A DNA stretch of 33,928 nucleotides from Kalymmatonema hyalinum WJT4-NPBG1 (GTDB lineage Bacteria; Cyanobacteriota; Cyanobacteriia; Cyanobacteriales; Nostocaceae), in NCBI GenBank assembly GCA_019359075.1, contig JAHHIB010000094.1:1-33928 (forward strand). Reading direction: 5' to 3'. Shown piece after piece: positions 15,530 through 23,719 of this stretch (position 1 is the first letter of the stretch; the number at the start of each line of letters is the position of its first letter). Below the pieces are notes generated by a model that was not told the DNA's origin, searched no databases, and saw nothing but the letters and a program-made list of their open reading frames with translations. The translations under genes and the position numbers were made by a program.

Positions 15530-16000
15530 ATGGATACAAAGCTTAAAGGAGACATAGCAGAACAAGCTGCCGTTCTTCATGCCCTGAAGCGTGGTTGGGG
15601 AGTTTTAAAACCTGTTGGCGATAGGCTTCCTTACGATTTAGCGTTTGATGTCGAAGGAACTTTAATTAAAATCCAAGTCAAGTATGCTTGGTTTGATGAA
15701 GGTTCTAGCAATTATGTTGTAGATAATCGGCGGACAAAAACAAATCGGCGGTTTATGCTTAGAGAAGCCTACAAGGCATCAGACTTTGACTTTGCCCTGG
15801 TCTATGTAGAGACACTTGACCTGTTTTATGTCTTCCCTGTAGATGTGTTCATAGGTTACGGTAGCGAAATACACCTCGTTGAAGCCGAGAAACGACAGCG
15901 CAAACCTCGTTCCGCAAAGTATCGTGACGCTTGGGAGTTAATCTCACAAGGTGCTGTATGTAAAGAAAATTTGATGCCTCCGCCAGTCGGATTCCCATAA
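15530..16000 (+). CDS. homing endonuclease of the I-Ssp6803I type (PD-(D/E)xK fold), free-standing
   Basis: A 156-residue relative of I-Ssp6803I, the roughly 150-residue enzyme encoded inside the tRNA-fMet intron of Synechocystis PCC 6803, which cuts intron-less tRNA-fMet genes at the anticodon region. As I recall them, the catalytic residues of that enzyme are E11, D36, Q49 and K51. This protein has Glu11 (KGDIAEQAAV), Asp36 (RLPYDLAFD), Gln49 and Lys51 (LIKIQVKYAW) at the very same numbers. Unlike the Synechocystis case, the gene is outside the intron, 95 bp beyond the tRNA 3' end and behind a terminator, so it needs its own promoter. The frame is intact from ATG to stop. It could alternatively be a member of the wider free-standing PDDEXK_5 family, but adjacency to the intron-bearing target argues for a homing partner. 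Confidence 0.88.
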   Translation: MDTKLKGDIAEQAAVLHALKRGWGVLKPVGDRLPYDLAFDVEGTLIKIQVKYAWFDEGSSNYVVDNRRTKTNRRFMLREAYKASDFDFALVYVETLDLFYVFPVDVFIGYGSEIHLVEAEKRQRKPRSAKYRDAWELISQGAVCKENLMPPPVGFP

Positions 16001-16058
16001 GCGGGTTTTGAGCTAATCTGGAGTAGAAGCCATCCAAAAAGCGGGGAGAATCATAGTT

Positions 16059-17516
16059 GTGAAGTTGCGGCGACCGGTTTTAGTGGGAGGATTGGGACTG
16101 TCCTTTTCTTTATGGATGTTACAAAGTTGGCAAGATTCACTCGTGCAGGTAGGTGAATTTGGCTTATTAAGTCTCTTAGCAGTTGGCGGCGGTTTGTGGT
16201 TGTTAAAGCAAAATCGCACTCAAGATAATTCTGAACTGCTAGATGGTATACCTGTAGATCGGGCAACGGTGTTCGGGGCGATCGCCAAAGCCGAAGCCGT
16301 GGTTAACCAACTGGCACAAGAAGCAGAAAATCATCAAGCCTTGGCGACACTGCGAGAACAAGTTGCCAATCTCACAGCTGAGTTAGACAGGCAAGAGATG
16401 ATCGCCGCTGTCACTGGCGCTAAGTCGGTTGGTAAAACTACTTTGATTAAAGTATTAAAGCAAAATGTAGAACTCTCGGATGCAACGTCTCTACAATTCC
16501 AAGAAACACCACCTTTGTTTGTAGAAGCAGCCGAAAAGTCAGATGCAGCTGTTTTGGCAGAAGCTAACAAATCTGATGTTGTCCTATTCCTGACAAATGG
16601 TGATTTGACAGATTCAGAATTTCAGAGCTTGCAGCAGCTAAAAGCAGCAAATCAAAGCACAATGCTGGTTTTTAACAAACAAGACCAGTATTTGCCAGAA
16701 GAACGCGTGTGCGTGTTGCAGTCGCTGAAACATCGGGTGCCGTCAATTGTCGTAGCAACTGCAGCGTCTCCTATTCCCATCAAAGTACGTAAGCATCAAC
16801 AAGATGGTTCCGTGCAAGAGTCGCTGGAAGTGCCAGCGCCAGATATCCAACAGTTAACTTCTCAGTTGGGTGAAATGGTGGCACAGCAAGGACAGCAGCT
16901 GGTGTGGGCAACTACGATGAGGAAAAGCCTATTGCTGAAAGCTGAGGCGAAAAACTGGCTGAATGGAATTAGACGTGATCGCGCTATACCAGTCATTGAA
17001 CAATACCAGTGGATCGCTGCGGCGGCAGCATTTGCCAACCCAGTACCAGCGCTTGATATCCTGGCAACAGCGGCAATTAATGCCCAGATGGTTATGGATT
17101 TAAGTGGTATCTATCAGCAGAAATTTTCCTTGGAACAAGCGCAAACTGTTGCTGGAACAATGGGAAGTTTAATGCTGAAATTGGGTTTGGTGGAACTGTC
17201 TTCCAAGGCGATCGCTACAGTGCTGAAGAGTAACGCTATCACCTTTGTTGCTGGTGGCGCAGTACAGGGGGTTAGTGCAGCTTATCTGACTCGCATAGCC
17301 GGTTTAAGCTTAGTCGAGTATTTCCAACAGCAGGAAGTCGCCATGAATTCCGAAGGTGGCTTGAATCTCGACAAGTTACGGCAAACCTTGCAAAAGGTCT
17401 TTCAGCAGAACCAGCAGATTGGTTTGTTGCAAAGTTTTGTTAAGCAAGGAGTGGGGCGTTTGTTGCCAGAGTCAGCTGAGGGTGAACTCGTTGGTGCCCA
17501 GAAAGCGGTGGGATAA
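16059..17516 (+). CDS. DUF697/YcjF-like P-loop protein with membrane segments
   Basis: A 485-residue protein beginning with GTG. Two hydrophobic segments lie at about 6-22 and 33-49. A coiled region (75-110, KAEAVVNQLAQEAENHQALA) leads into a P-loop GAKSVGKTT at 120-128 and a G4-like NKQD at 206-209 (MLVFNKQD), so it has the outline of a small GTPase domain. A typical DxxG switch is not visible. The C-terminal third (about 320-440) is Ala/Gly-rich and hydrophobic (QWIAAAAAFANPVPALDILA), the pattern of the DUF697 domain of YcjF-type proteins. Likely peripheral to the inner membrane; function in cyanobacteria unknown. It starts 58 bp after the endonuclease gene. The terminator at 17603-17620 ends the transcript. 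Confidence 0.75.
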   Translation: MKLRRPVLVGGLGLSFSLWMLQSWQDSLVQVGEFGLLSLLAVGGGLWLLKQNRTQDNSELLDGIPVDRATVFGAIAKAEAVVNQLAQEAENHQALATLREQVANLTAELDRQEMIAAVTGAKSVGKTTLIKVLKQNVELSDATSLQFQETPPLFVEAAEKSDAAVLAEANKSDVVLFLTNGDLTDSEFQSLQQLKAANQSTMLVFNKQDQYLPEERVCVLQSLKHRVPSIVVATAASPIPIKVRKHQQDGSVQESLEVPAPDIQQLTSQLGEMVAQQGQQLVWATTMRKSLLLKAEAKNWLNGIRRDRAIPVIEQYQWIAAAAAFANPVPALDILATAAINAQMVMDLSGIYQQKFSLEQAQTVAGTMGSLMLKLGLVELSSKAIATVLKSNAITFVAGGAVQGVSAAYLTRIAGLSLVEYFQQQEVAMNSEGGLNLDKLRQTLQKVFQQNQQIGLLQSFVKQGVGRLLPESAEGELVGAQKAVG

Positions 17517-17602
17517 TCTCGCGCAAAGACCAAAAGGCTATCTTAGCATCATTAAACTAGTATTGAGCTTGCAAATCCCGGTCTTAATACCTTTTATTTT
17601 AT

Positions 17603-17654
17603 AGCCCGCCCAGGCGGGCTTTGTTGTATAGCCCCAGTCTTGTAGACTGCGGGC
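17603..17654 (+). terminator. terminator hairpin plus second hairpin
   Basis: AGCCCGCC (17603-17610) pairs perfectly with GGCGGGCT (17613-17620) and is followed by TTTGTTG. Directly after, GCCCCAGTCT and AGACTGCGGGC (17631-17654) form an imperfect hairpin with a TGT loop. The first is a good terminator for the DUF697-like gene; the second is probably a dispersed repeat. Confidence 0.65.
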
Positions 17655-17720
17655 AAAACAGTTTTCATCTGTGTTTATCTGTGGTCTCATTAAATAATAC
17701 CGACTTTTGCAACAAGTTTA

Positions 17721-18917
17721 ATGAGTACTACCCCTAAAATCTTCTCCTTTTTTGCAGGTTCAGGTTTTCTTGATTTCGGTTTTGAAACCAGCGGTTTCAA
17801 TATTGTCTATGTCAATGAAATATTTTCTCCATTCATGGAAGCACACCGCTATTCACGGGCTACTCTCAATTTGCCATTGCCAGAATATGGTTATCATCAT
17901 GGAGAAGACGGAGACGTAACTAAACTTACTAAAGGAGTAGAAGCAATTCGCCTGCAAGAATTAATAAAAGATTGCCGAAAGTCTACTAATATTATTGGAT
18001 TTATTGGTGGTCCTCCATGTCCTGACTTCTCCATAGGTGGAAAAAATCGAGGACATTTAGGAGATAATGGGAAACTATCTGCTTCCTACGTTGAATTAAT
18101 TTGCCAACAGCAACCCGATTTCTTTTTATTCGAGAACGTCAAGGGGTTGTGGAAGACAAAAAAACATCGTTTGTTTTTTGAAAGCCTGAAACAGCAGCTA
18201 AAACAAGCTGGTTATGTATTAATAGAGCGATTAATTAATGCTATTGAATATGGTGTGCCTCAGGATAGAGACAGAATTATTCTTCTTGGTTTCCGAAGTC
18301 AGTTAATCAAGGATATGGGAATAAAACTTGATAAGGAAAATGTTTTGCCTGAAGGTGCTTTTCCTTGGAAAAAACATATTTTCTATCCTATAGATAAAGT
18401 TTTTTCTTACAATTGGTGTCAATCACAACCATTTAAAGAAGATTCTATTCTGTCTTGCCCTGCTGGTATTCCTCAAGAACTCACAGTTGAATACTGGTTT
18501 AGAAAAAATGATGTGCTAAACCATCCCAATGCTCAACACTATTTTCAGCCAAGGGCGGGTATTAAAAAATTCGCCACCATAGATGAGGGAGATGATTCAA
18601 AAAAGTCTTACAAACGTCTTCACAGATGGCGTTACTCTCCTACAGCTTGCTATGGAAACAATGAAGTCCACTTACATCCCTACAAAGTGCGGCGCATTTC
18701 AGCAGCAGAAGCTTTAGCAATACAATCTTTACCTGCCAACTTTCTGCTTCCAGATAATATGTCACTGACAAATATGTTTAAAACAATTGGTAATGGTGTG
18801 CCTTACCTAGCATCAAAGGCGTTAGCTCAAACTATTCTTGACTTTTTTGCAACTACAGTATGGTCTTATGAACAGACAGTCAATAAGCAATTAGAATTAC
18901 CGCTAGCCACTTTATAA
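17721..18917 (+). CDS. DNA (cytosine-5-)-methyltransferase of a type II restriction system
   Basis: A 398-residue m5C methyltransferase that moves a methyl group from S-adenosylmethionine to C5 of cytosine. Motifs in order: I FSFFAGSGFLDFGFE (8-22), IV GGPPCPDFS with catalytic Cys100, VI FFLFENVKG (ENV at 138-140), VIII VPQDRDRIILLG (about 179-190), then a target-recognition region, IX RRISAAEALAIQSLPANF, and X TIGNGVPYLASKAL. All motifs are present, so it should be active. It is convergent with the nuclease gene, with 17 bp between the stops, which forms a complete restriction-modification pair. Its base composition is A/T-richer than neighbouring housekeeping genes, suggesting acquisition. 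The recognition site is not readable from the protein; the partner suggests an RCCGGY-like site. Confidence 0.93.
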   Translation: MSTTPKIFSFFAGSGFLDFGFETSGFNIVYVNEIFSPFMEAHRYSRATLNLPLPEYGYHHGEDGDVTKLTKGVEAIRLQELIKDCRKSTNIIGFIGGPPCPDFSIGGKNRGHLGDNGKLSASYVELICQQQPDFFLFENVKGLWKTKKHRLFFESLKQQLKQAGYVLIERLINAIEYGVPQDRDRIILLGFRSQLIKDMGIKLDKENVLPEGAFPWKKHIFYPIDKVFSYNWCQSQPFKEDSILSCPAGIPQELTVEYWFRKNDVLNHPNAQHYFQPRAGIKKFATIDEGDDSKKSYKRLHRWRYSPTACYGNNEVHLHPYKVRRISAAEALAIQSLPANFLLPDNMSLTNMFKTIGNGVPYLASKALAQTILDFFATTVWSYEQTVNKQLELPLATL

Positions 18918-18934
18918 AGCTTCTTCATAAGTAG

Positions 18935-19807
18935 CTACTGCTGAACAGCAGCTTCAACTAAAGGCACTAAATCTGCTTTTCTGGTGTATGTATATGTACC
19001 ATCTACTAGCTTAAAATTTTGTTCTAATGCAATACCGTGAGGAGCAATAGCTGTACTGAATATAGTTCTATCCGCAGATGTTAACTCACTGACAACCATG
19101 TAATATTGCCAACTTTGCTGCAAGGCATACCCCATTGCTTTAATCATAGCTGCCTCAAACAATGGCTGGTAGCGCCGATCAGGACGATTTGAAGTTTTTA
19201 GAGAAACCGCTGCTTTGACTTCTTCTATATGTAGCTTTCCCTTGAAAAAGTTATACAGTTCTAAACTATCTGCATCTCTTGCCTGTTGTTCTAACAGTTT
19301 ATTAACAAAATTTGATATTTCGCTATCTCTAAAAACAATAATTATATAATCCGGACTTGGCATGAAAATTTTTTCTTTAAAAGGTGTAATTTTTGCTAAT
19401 GTCTTTCCAGCATAAAACTCATCTTTGCTGAATAAACTTAAAATTTTTGCAGACGCTTCATCCGCGCCTTCTTTTTGTAATTGTGAATTTGGCAAAGAAA
19501 ATACAGCAATACACGCCCTATGCTCCTGATTCATCTCGAGTACAATTTCCGACAACAAGCTAGTCGCTATTAATTCATTCCAGCGTCCCATAGCATTGTT
19601 TAGAGCGCCTACTTGAGGCGCGTATGAATATTTTGACCTAAAGGCTTTGACTGTTTCCCTTTTAATCCAATTTAAAATTTCGCTAACTGATAAATTATTA
19701 TCTAGTTTTGTTACTATTTGAGTAGATAATTTTCTGTAGATATTAATGCTATTGATGCGAAATTTACCATCTAGAGTTTCTGTAAACCATTCCGTTTCAC
19801 TAAGCAT
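18935..19807 (-). CDS. type II restriction endonuclease, Cfr10I/Bse634I family
   Basis: A 290-residue nuclease. The active-site pattern of the Cfr10I/Bse634I group is readable: Glu78 in GRWNEL, Asp153 in the PD element PSPDYIIIVF, Lys204 in SLKTSNRPDRR and Glu218 in QPLFEAAM. The Lys-to-Glu spacing of 14 residues is the same as I recall for Cfr10I (190/204) and Bse634I (198/212), and the Asp-to-Lys spacing of 51 is close to theirs. This group reads CCGG-centred sites such as RCCGGY. The Glu occupies a displaced position relative to ordinary PD-(D/E)xK enzymes, a family hallmark. It converges with the methyltransferase gene. The specificity is inferred from the family; the exact site needs experiment. 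Confidence 0.85.
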   Translation of the reverse strand: MLSETEWFTETLDGKFRINSINIYRKLSTQIVTKLDNNLSVSEILNWIKRETVKAFRSKYSYAPQVGALNNAMGRWNELIATSLLSEIVLEMNQEHRACIAVFSLPNSQLQKEGADEASAKILSLFSKDEFYAGKTLAKITPFKEKIFMPSPDYIIIVFRDSEISNFVNKLLEQQARDADSLELYNFFKGKLHIEEVKAAVSLKTSNRPDRRYQPLFEAAMIKAMGYALQQSWQYYMVVSELTSADRTIFSTAIAPHGIALEQNFKLVDGTYTYTRKADLVPLVEAAVQQ

Positions 19808-20071
19808 TTTCTTCTTTTTTCAGATAAGGCGACGAGGGCAATTCTGTTAGATAAACATTTTTGCCACTCAAATTTCCCCTTTTTAGCCTGACAGCTACCC
19901 GATGTCAAGAAAAATACTTACAGACTCTAACCGAAGTGTAAGTTTGTTATTAGTGACACTAAGTAAGGCATTAAAGTTCAGGTAAAGAACGTAAAAATTA
20001 TGATTTAATTTATCCAAATAGTTTTAAATTTTTTTATAAAGGTTAATAATTTATCACTGGTAGAAAAGGCG

Positions 20072-20752
20072 ATGGCAGCAGACTATCCAGACATTGATAT
20101 TGCACTATTTATCGATCACTCCCTGCTGATACCAACGGCTACCCCACAGCAGGTTGAACAATGGTGTGAAGAAGCAGATAGATTTCATTTTGCTGCAGTT
20201 TGTGTATACCCGGCATACGTAAGGCAAGCAGCAGAACTCCTCCACGGCAAAAAGCCCAAAGTTTGTACAGTCATTGGCTTTCCTAGTGGTGCGACGACTT
20301 CGGCAACGAAGCTGTATGAAGCTCAAGAAGCGGTGGAAAATGGTGCTACTGAGTTAGATGTGGTGATCAACTTAGGCTGGTTGAAAGCGGGCAAAACTGA
20401 GGACGTGCATCGGGAAATTGCGGAAATTTGTGAAGAAACTGGGCAAACTGTGAAGGTTATTTTGGAAACTAGCCTGCTGACGGATGAAGAAAAAAGAATA
20501 GCCGCAGAAGTATGTATGGAAGCGGGTGCGGCATTTCTTAAAACGAGTACAGGTTGGAATGGTGGTGCAACAGTCGAGGATGTACGACTTTTGAAGGAAG
20601 TTGCACGGGAGAGGGTTGGAATTAAAGCCTCAGGGGGTATTCGCAGCATCGACCAAGCTTTAGACTTGATCGTAGAAGGTGCCACTAGATTGGGTACGTC
20701 TCGCGGTATCGATTTGCTCCGCCAGCGCGGTAGGCTGGAAAAAAGTGAGTAG
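20072..20752 (+). CDS. deoC: deoxyribose-phosphate aldolase
   Basis: A 226-residue class I aldolase that splits 2-deoxyribose 5-phosphate to acetaldehyde and glyceraldehyde 3-phosphate in deoxynucleoside salvage. The Schiff-base Lys is 157 in FLKTSTGW, with the assisting Asp96 in [12 protein letters not shown] and Lys185 in GIKASGGIR. The (beta/alpha)8 barrel is complete and the length is normal. The 264-bp A+T-rich spacer upstream (19808-20071) separates it from the divergently oriented nuclease gene and should hold its promoter. It is followed by recO across a 45-bp repeat-filled gap, so the two are probably co-transcribed. Confidence 0.95.
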   Translation: MAADYPDIDIALFIDHSLLIPTATPQQVEQWCEEADRFHFAAVCVYPAYVRQAAELLHGKKPKVCTVIGFPSGATTSATKLYEAQEAVENGATELDVVINLGWLKAGKTEDVHREIAEICEETGQTVKVILETSLLTDEEKRIAAEVCMEAGAAFLKTSTGWNGGATVEDVRLLKEVARERVGIKASGGIRSIDQALDLIVEGATRLGTSRGIDLLRQRGRLEKSE

Positions 20753-20803
20753 TCATTTGTCCTTTGTCCTTTGCTAATGACTAATGACTAATAACTAATG
20801 ACT
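20751..20803 (+). repeat. heptamer repeat supplying the recO start codon
   Basis: Four tandem heptamers, AATGACT twice, AATAACT once and AATGACT once, occupy 20776-20803. AGTCATT at 20751-20757 is the inverse of the unit and can pair with it. The last AATGACT contains the recO ATG at 20798, so the repeat runs into the coding sequence. The deoC TAG also overlaps the left end. Confidence 0.8.
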
Positions 20804-21709
20804 AAAACGTATAAAGTAACTGGAATTAATCTTAAGGCTCAGGCTCTGGGAGAATCAGATAGACTAGTGACAATTTTGACACGAGAGTTTGGTTTGATGC
20901 GAGCAGTTGCCCCTGGTTCACGCAAGCACAACTCCAGCCTGGGCGGCAGGAGTGGGATGTTTGTGGTCAATGAGTTACTGATTGCTAAAGGGCGATCGCT
21001 CGATAAAATCACTCAAGCACAAACTGTAAAATCTTATGCAGGTCTTGCTAAAGACTTAGGTAAGCTTGCTGCCAGTCAGTATTTAGCGGAAATAGTACTG
21101 TATCAAGCGTTAAGCGAACAACCCCAAGAAGAACTCTATGAGTTACTAAACGAACATCTCAGTCGCTTAGAGGCATTGCCCAACACAAAAGCATTTGATG
21201 TTCTTGCACATCTATCTCATGGGGTATTTCACCTTTTAGCTTTGGCAGGACTAACTCCCGAAGTACAAGTTTGTTGCCTGACTGGACGCTCTCTGATACC
21301 AGATTTAACAGACCCCAACGCTCAAGTGGGATTTAGCATACCAACAGGTGGAACAGTTTGCTTAAGCGCTTGGGAACGCCTGAAACAGGGGATGAGGGAT
21401 ATGAGGAAGCAAAATCTTCCTCATCCTCCCCACTCTCCTGCTACTGTGAAAGAGAAGGCTTCCAGCTACCAAACAGTTATTCATCGGCAAGAAATACCAG
21501 TCATATCTAGCCGCTTGAATGCCACAGAACTTGCTATACTCCAGCATCTGTCACAACCAGAGATAATGCAAGATGCAGCCAGAAATGATGCCTGGTTATC
21601 CATTGAGCAAATTTTGCGCTCCTATGCTCAGTATCACTTTGGTCGCCCTATTCGCTCCGCTGCTTTAATAGATTCTTATTTTGCTGCCAACCATGATGCA
21701 ACCGTCTGA
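20798..21709 (+). CDS. recO: DNA repair protein RecO
   Basis: A 303-residue RecO, which helps RecR load RecA on SSB-covered single-stranded DNA. The N-terminal OB-fold is clear ([40 protein letters not shown]), followed by the helical region with [11 protein letters not shown]. The usual zinc-binding Cys set is incomplete: only VCCLTGR is seen near residue 169. Around residues 196-220 a low-complexity stretch ([16 protein letters not shown]) is encoded by a palindromic repeat and interrupts the usual sequence before the C-terminal helices; the frame stays open. The start lies in a heptamer repeat. The 3' end overlaps the MFS gene, indicating translational coupling. Confidence 0.92.
   Translation: MTKTYKVTGINLKAQALGESDRLVTILTREFGLMRAVAPGSRKHNSSLGGRSGMFVVNELLIAKGRSLDKITQAQTVKSYAGLAKDLGKLAASQYLAEIVLYQALSEQPQEELYELLNEHLSRLEALPNTKAFDVLAHLSHGVFHLLALAGLTPEVQVCCLTGRSLIPDLTDPNAQVGFSIPTGGTVCLSAWERLKQGMRDMRKQNLPHPPHSPATVKEKASSYQTVIHRQEIPVISSRLNATELAILQHLSQPEIMQDAARNDAWLSIEQILRSYAQYHFGRPIRSAALIDSYFAANHDATV
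21388..21440. repeat. palindromic repeat inside recO
   Basis: ATGAGGAAG (21401-21409) and CTTCCTCAT (21416-21424) are perfect 9-bp arms with a 6-nt loop, flanked by GGGGATGAGGG on the left and CCTCCCCACTCTCC on the right, which extend the symmetry loosely. The composition is the same GGATGAGG type as the polypurine tract in the metalloprotease gene at 27879-27992. Confidence 0.7.
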
Positions 21710-23345
21710 TTTGGATACAAAAATCCTGCCGTTGTCACAAAGCTACGCTAGAAAACAGAATAGGGCATCGGTGCCTAAAGGAACCAAGCACCCAAGTGTT
21801 CCAAGGTCTTTATCTAGTCATATCCATTTTCATGAAATGTCGGCAAAAGACGTTTCTGGAAATCAAAAAAATTGCACATCGGAAATACCAAAAACTGATA
21901 TTACTAACCCAAGTGAGCAAAAATCCGAAAATAAATTAACCCACACTCAAGCAAATGGCAAAAGTAGTGCGTCTGAGCATACTATGCAATCAACTACAGC
22001 GACTGTAGCAAAAACACCAGATATAAAAGCTTCTGATTCAAATAGAGACGCCGCGTCAGGTAATGAAGATCAAGGGTTTTTGCCAATCTTAAAAAACTCC
22101 AACTTTTTAGCACTTTGGGGTGGTCAAGTCTTCTGTCAATTGGCAGATAAAGTGTATCTGGTTTTGATGATTGCCATCATTAATACTCAGTTTCAAAGCA
22201 GTGATCAGACCATTAGTGGTTGGGTTTCGACGCTGATGATGGCATTTACCATTCCCGCAGTCCTCTTCGGTTCAGTCGCTGGTGTCTTTGTGGATCGCTG
22301 GTCGAAAAAGACCGTGCTGGTAGCAACAAATATTTGGCGCGGCATACTGGTTTTGGCAATTCCACCATTACTATGGTTGACTCAGGATTGGCAACCATTG
22401 GTGGGAGTGTTGCCAGTGGGTTTTACTATTCTTCTAGGGATGACTTTCTTAGTTTCCACGTTGACGCAGTTTTTTGCACCAGCAGAACAGGCGGCAATTC
22501 CTTTAGTGGTCAAAGAGGAGCATTTACTTTCTGCTAACTCACTGTATACCACAACAATGATGGCGTCGGTGATAGTCGGGTTTGCTGTTGGGGAACCATT
22601 GTTAGGTGTCGCAGATCAAGTGTGGTCACAATTAGGTGGTAGCAGCGGATTGGGCAAAGAACTTGTGGTTGGTGGTAGTTATGCGATCGCCGGACTCATT
22701 TTGTTGCTGCTTGTGACAAAAGAAAAACCCCACCAAACAGAAACAGAACCCCCTCACATTTTTGCTGACTTGCGAGATGGTTTCCGCTATCTTGGAGAAA
22801 ATGGTCGCCTCCGCAGTGCCCTGGTCCAACTTATCATTTTGTTCTCCATATTTGCGGCATTAACCGTTCTAGCTGTTCGCATGGCAGAATTAATTCCGGA
22901 TTTGAAAGCCTCCCAATTCGGCTTTTTACTTGCAGCTGGAGGTGTTGGTATTGCTCTTGGAGCAACAATTTTAAGTATATTTTGTCAACGCTTCTCTTAT
23001 ACCCAGTTAAGTGTGTGCGGATCTGTGGGTATGGCAGCATCTCTGATTGGTCTGTCGATATTTACCAAACAGTTATGGATCGTCCTGCTGTTGATAACAC
23101 TGTTAGGTGTCTTTGGTGCATTAGTGGGTATCCCCATGCAGACTGCTATCCAAACAGAAACGCCACCAGAAATGCGTGGCAAAGTCTTTGGTCTGCAAAA
23201 CAACGTGATTAATATTGCTCTCTCATTACCCTTGGCATTAGCAGGCGTAGCAGAAACCTTTGTCGGATTACAGACAGTGTTTTTGGGATTAGCTGCGATT
23301 GTCTTTTCAGGTGGTATATTAACCTGGTATACCTCTTCTAAGTAG
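21693..23345 (+). CDS. MFS transporter with long hydrophilic N-terminal extension
   Basis: A 550-residue major facilitator superfamily protein, most like the MFS_3 (EntS-type exporter) branch. The first 125 or so residues are hydrophilic and Ser/Thr/Lys-rich ([20 protein letters not shown]) with no recognisable domain. Transport segments then start at [20 protein letters not shown]. The inter-helix motif [19 protein letters not shown] matches the conserved loop 2-3 signature of the superfamily, and about twelve membrane segments follow. The ATG at 21693 (or 21696) overlaps recO by 14-17 bp; a TTG at 21681 would add four residues. If the extension is not translated, the start would lie much further in. 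Substrate unknown. Confidence 0.87.
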   Translation: MMQPSDLDTKILPLSQSYARKQNRASVPKGTKHPSVPRSLSSHIHFHEMSAKDVSGNQKNCTSEIPKTDITNPSEQKSENKLTHTQANGKSSASEHTMQSTTATVAKTPDIKASDSNRDAASGNEDQGFLPILKNSNFLALWGGQVFCQLADKVYLVLMIAIINTQFQSSDQTISGWVSTLMMAFTIPAVLFGSVAGVFVDRWSKKTVLVATNIWRGILVLAIPPLLWLTQDWQPLVGVLPVGFTILLGMTFLVSTLTQFFAPAEQAAIPLVVKEEHLLSANSLYTTTMMASVIVGFAVGEPLLGVADQVWSQLGGSSGLGKELVVGGSYAIAGLILLLLVTKEKPHQTETEPPHIFADLRDGFRYLGENGRLRSALVQLIILFSIFAALTVLAVRMAELIPDLKASQFGFLLAAGGVGIALGATILSIFCQRFSYTQLSVCGSVGMAASLIGLSIFTKQLWIVLLLITLLGVFGALVGIPMQTAIQTETPPEMRGKVFGLQNNVINIALSLPLALAGVAETFVGLQTVFLGLAAIVFSGGILTWYTSSK

Positions 23346-23719
23346 CTATTAGATAAAAGGAGTTAATTTCAGCTTTCTGCAATCGGTTATTGACTGAAAG
23401 CTTCTGTTTTCATGGTAAACTTAGCTCAGTAAGAAATTCTCACCAACTTGCTGGCGAGCAATCTGAACTTTAGCTAGACGTTATGTATAGCGTCTAGGTA
23501 AGTTGTTATAAAACTTTATAAATTAACAACTGAAAAATAAAGTTAAGTCAAGCCAAAAGTGCACTGGTTGGGGAAATGTAAAAAAATTTTCCACAGATGT
23601 CACATTTTTTTGTGTTTTGTGATACCTGAACAGCCAGCAAGTAAAGCGAGACAAAGGACTGATTAAACAAGGACAAAAAGCTAATATAATAATTTCGCTT
23701 TCCTGATAGCTAACAAAGA
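23346..23719. other. 374-bp spacer with several hairpins, no gene
   Basis: No gene is supported. AGCTTTC/GAAAGCT (23371-23377, 23396-23402) followed by TCTGTTTT is a weak terminator for the MFS gene. CTAGACG/CGTCTAG (23474-23480, 23491-23497) and AGTTGTTA/TAACAACT (23501-23508, 23524-23531) are two more inverted repeats. The 100 bp before 23720 should hold the glycosyltransferase promoter. Confidence 0.5.
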
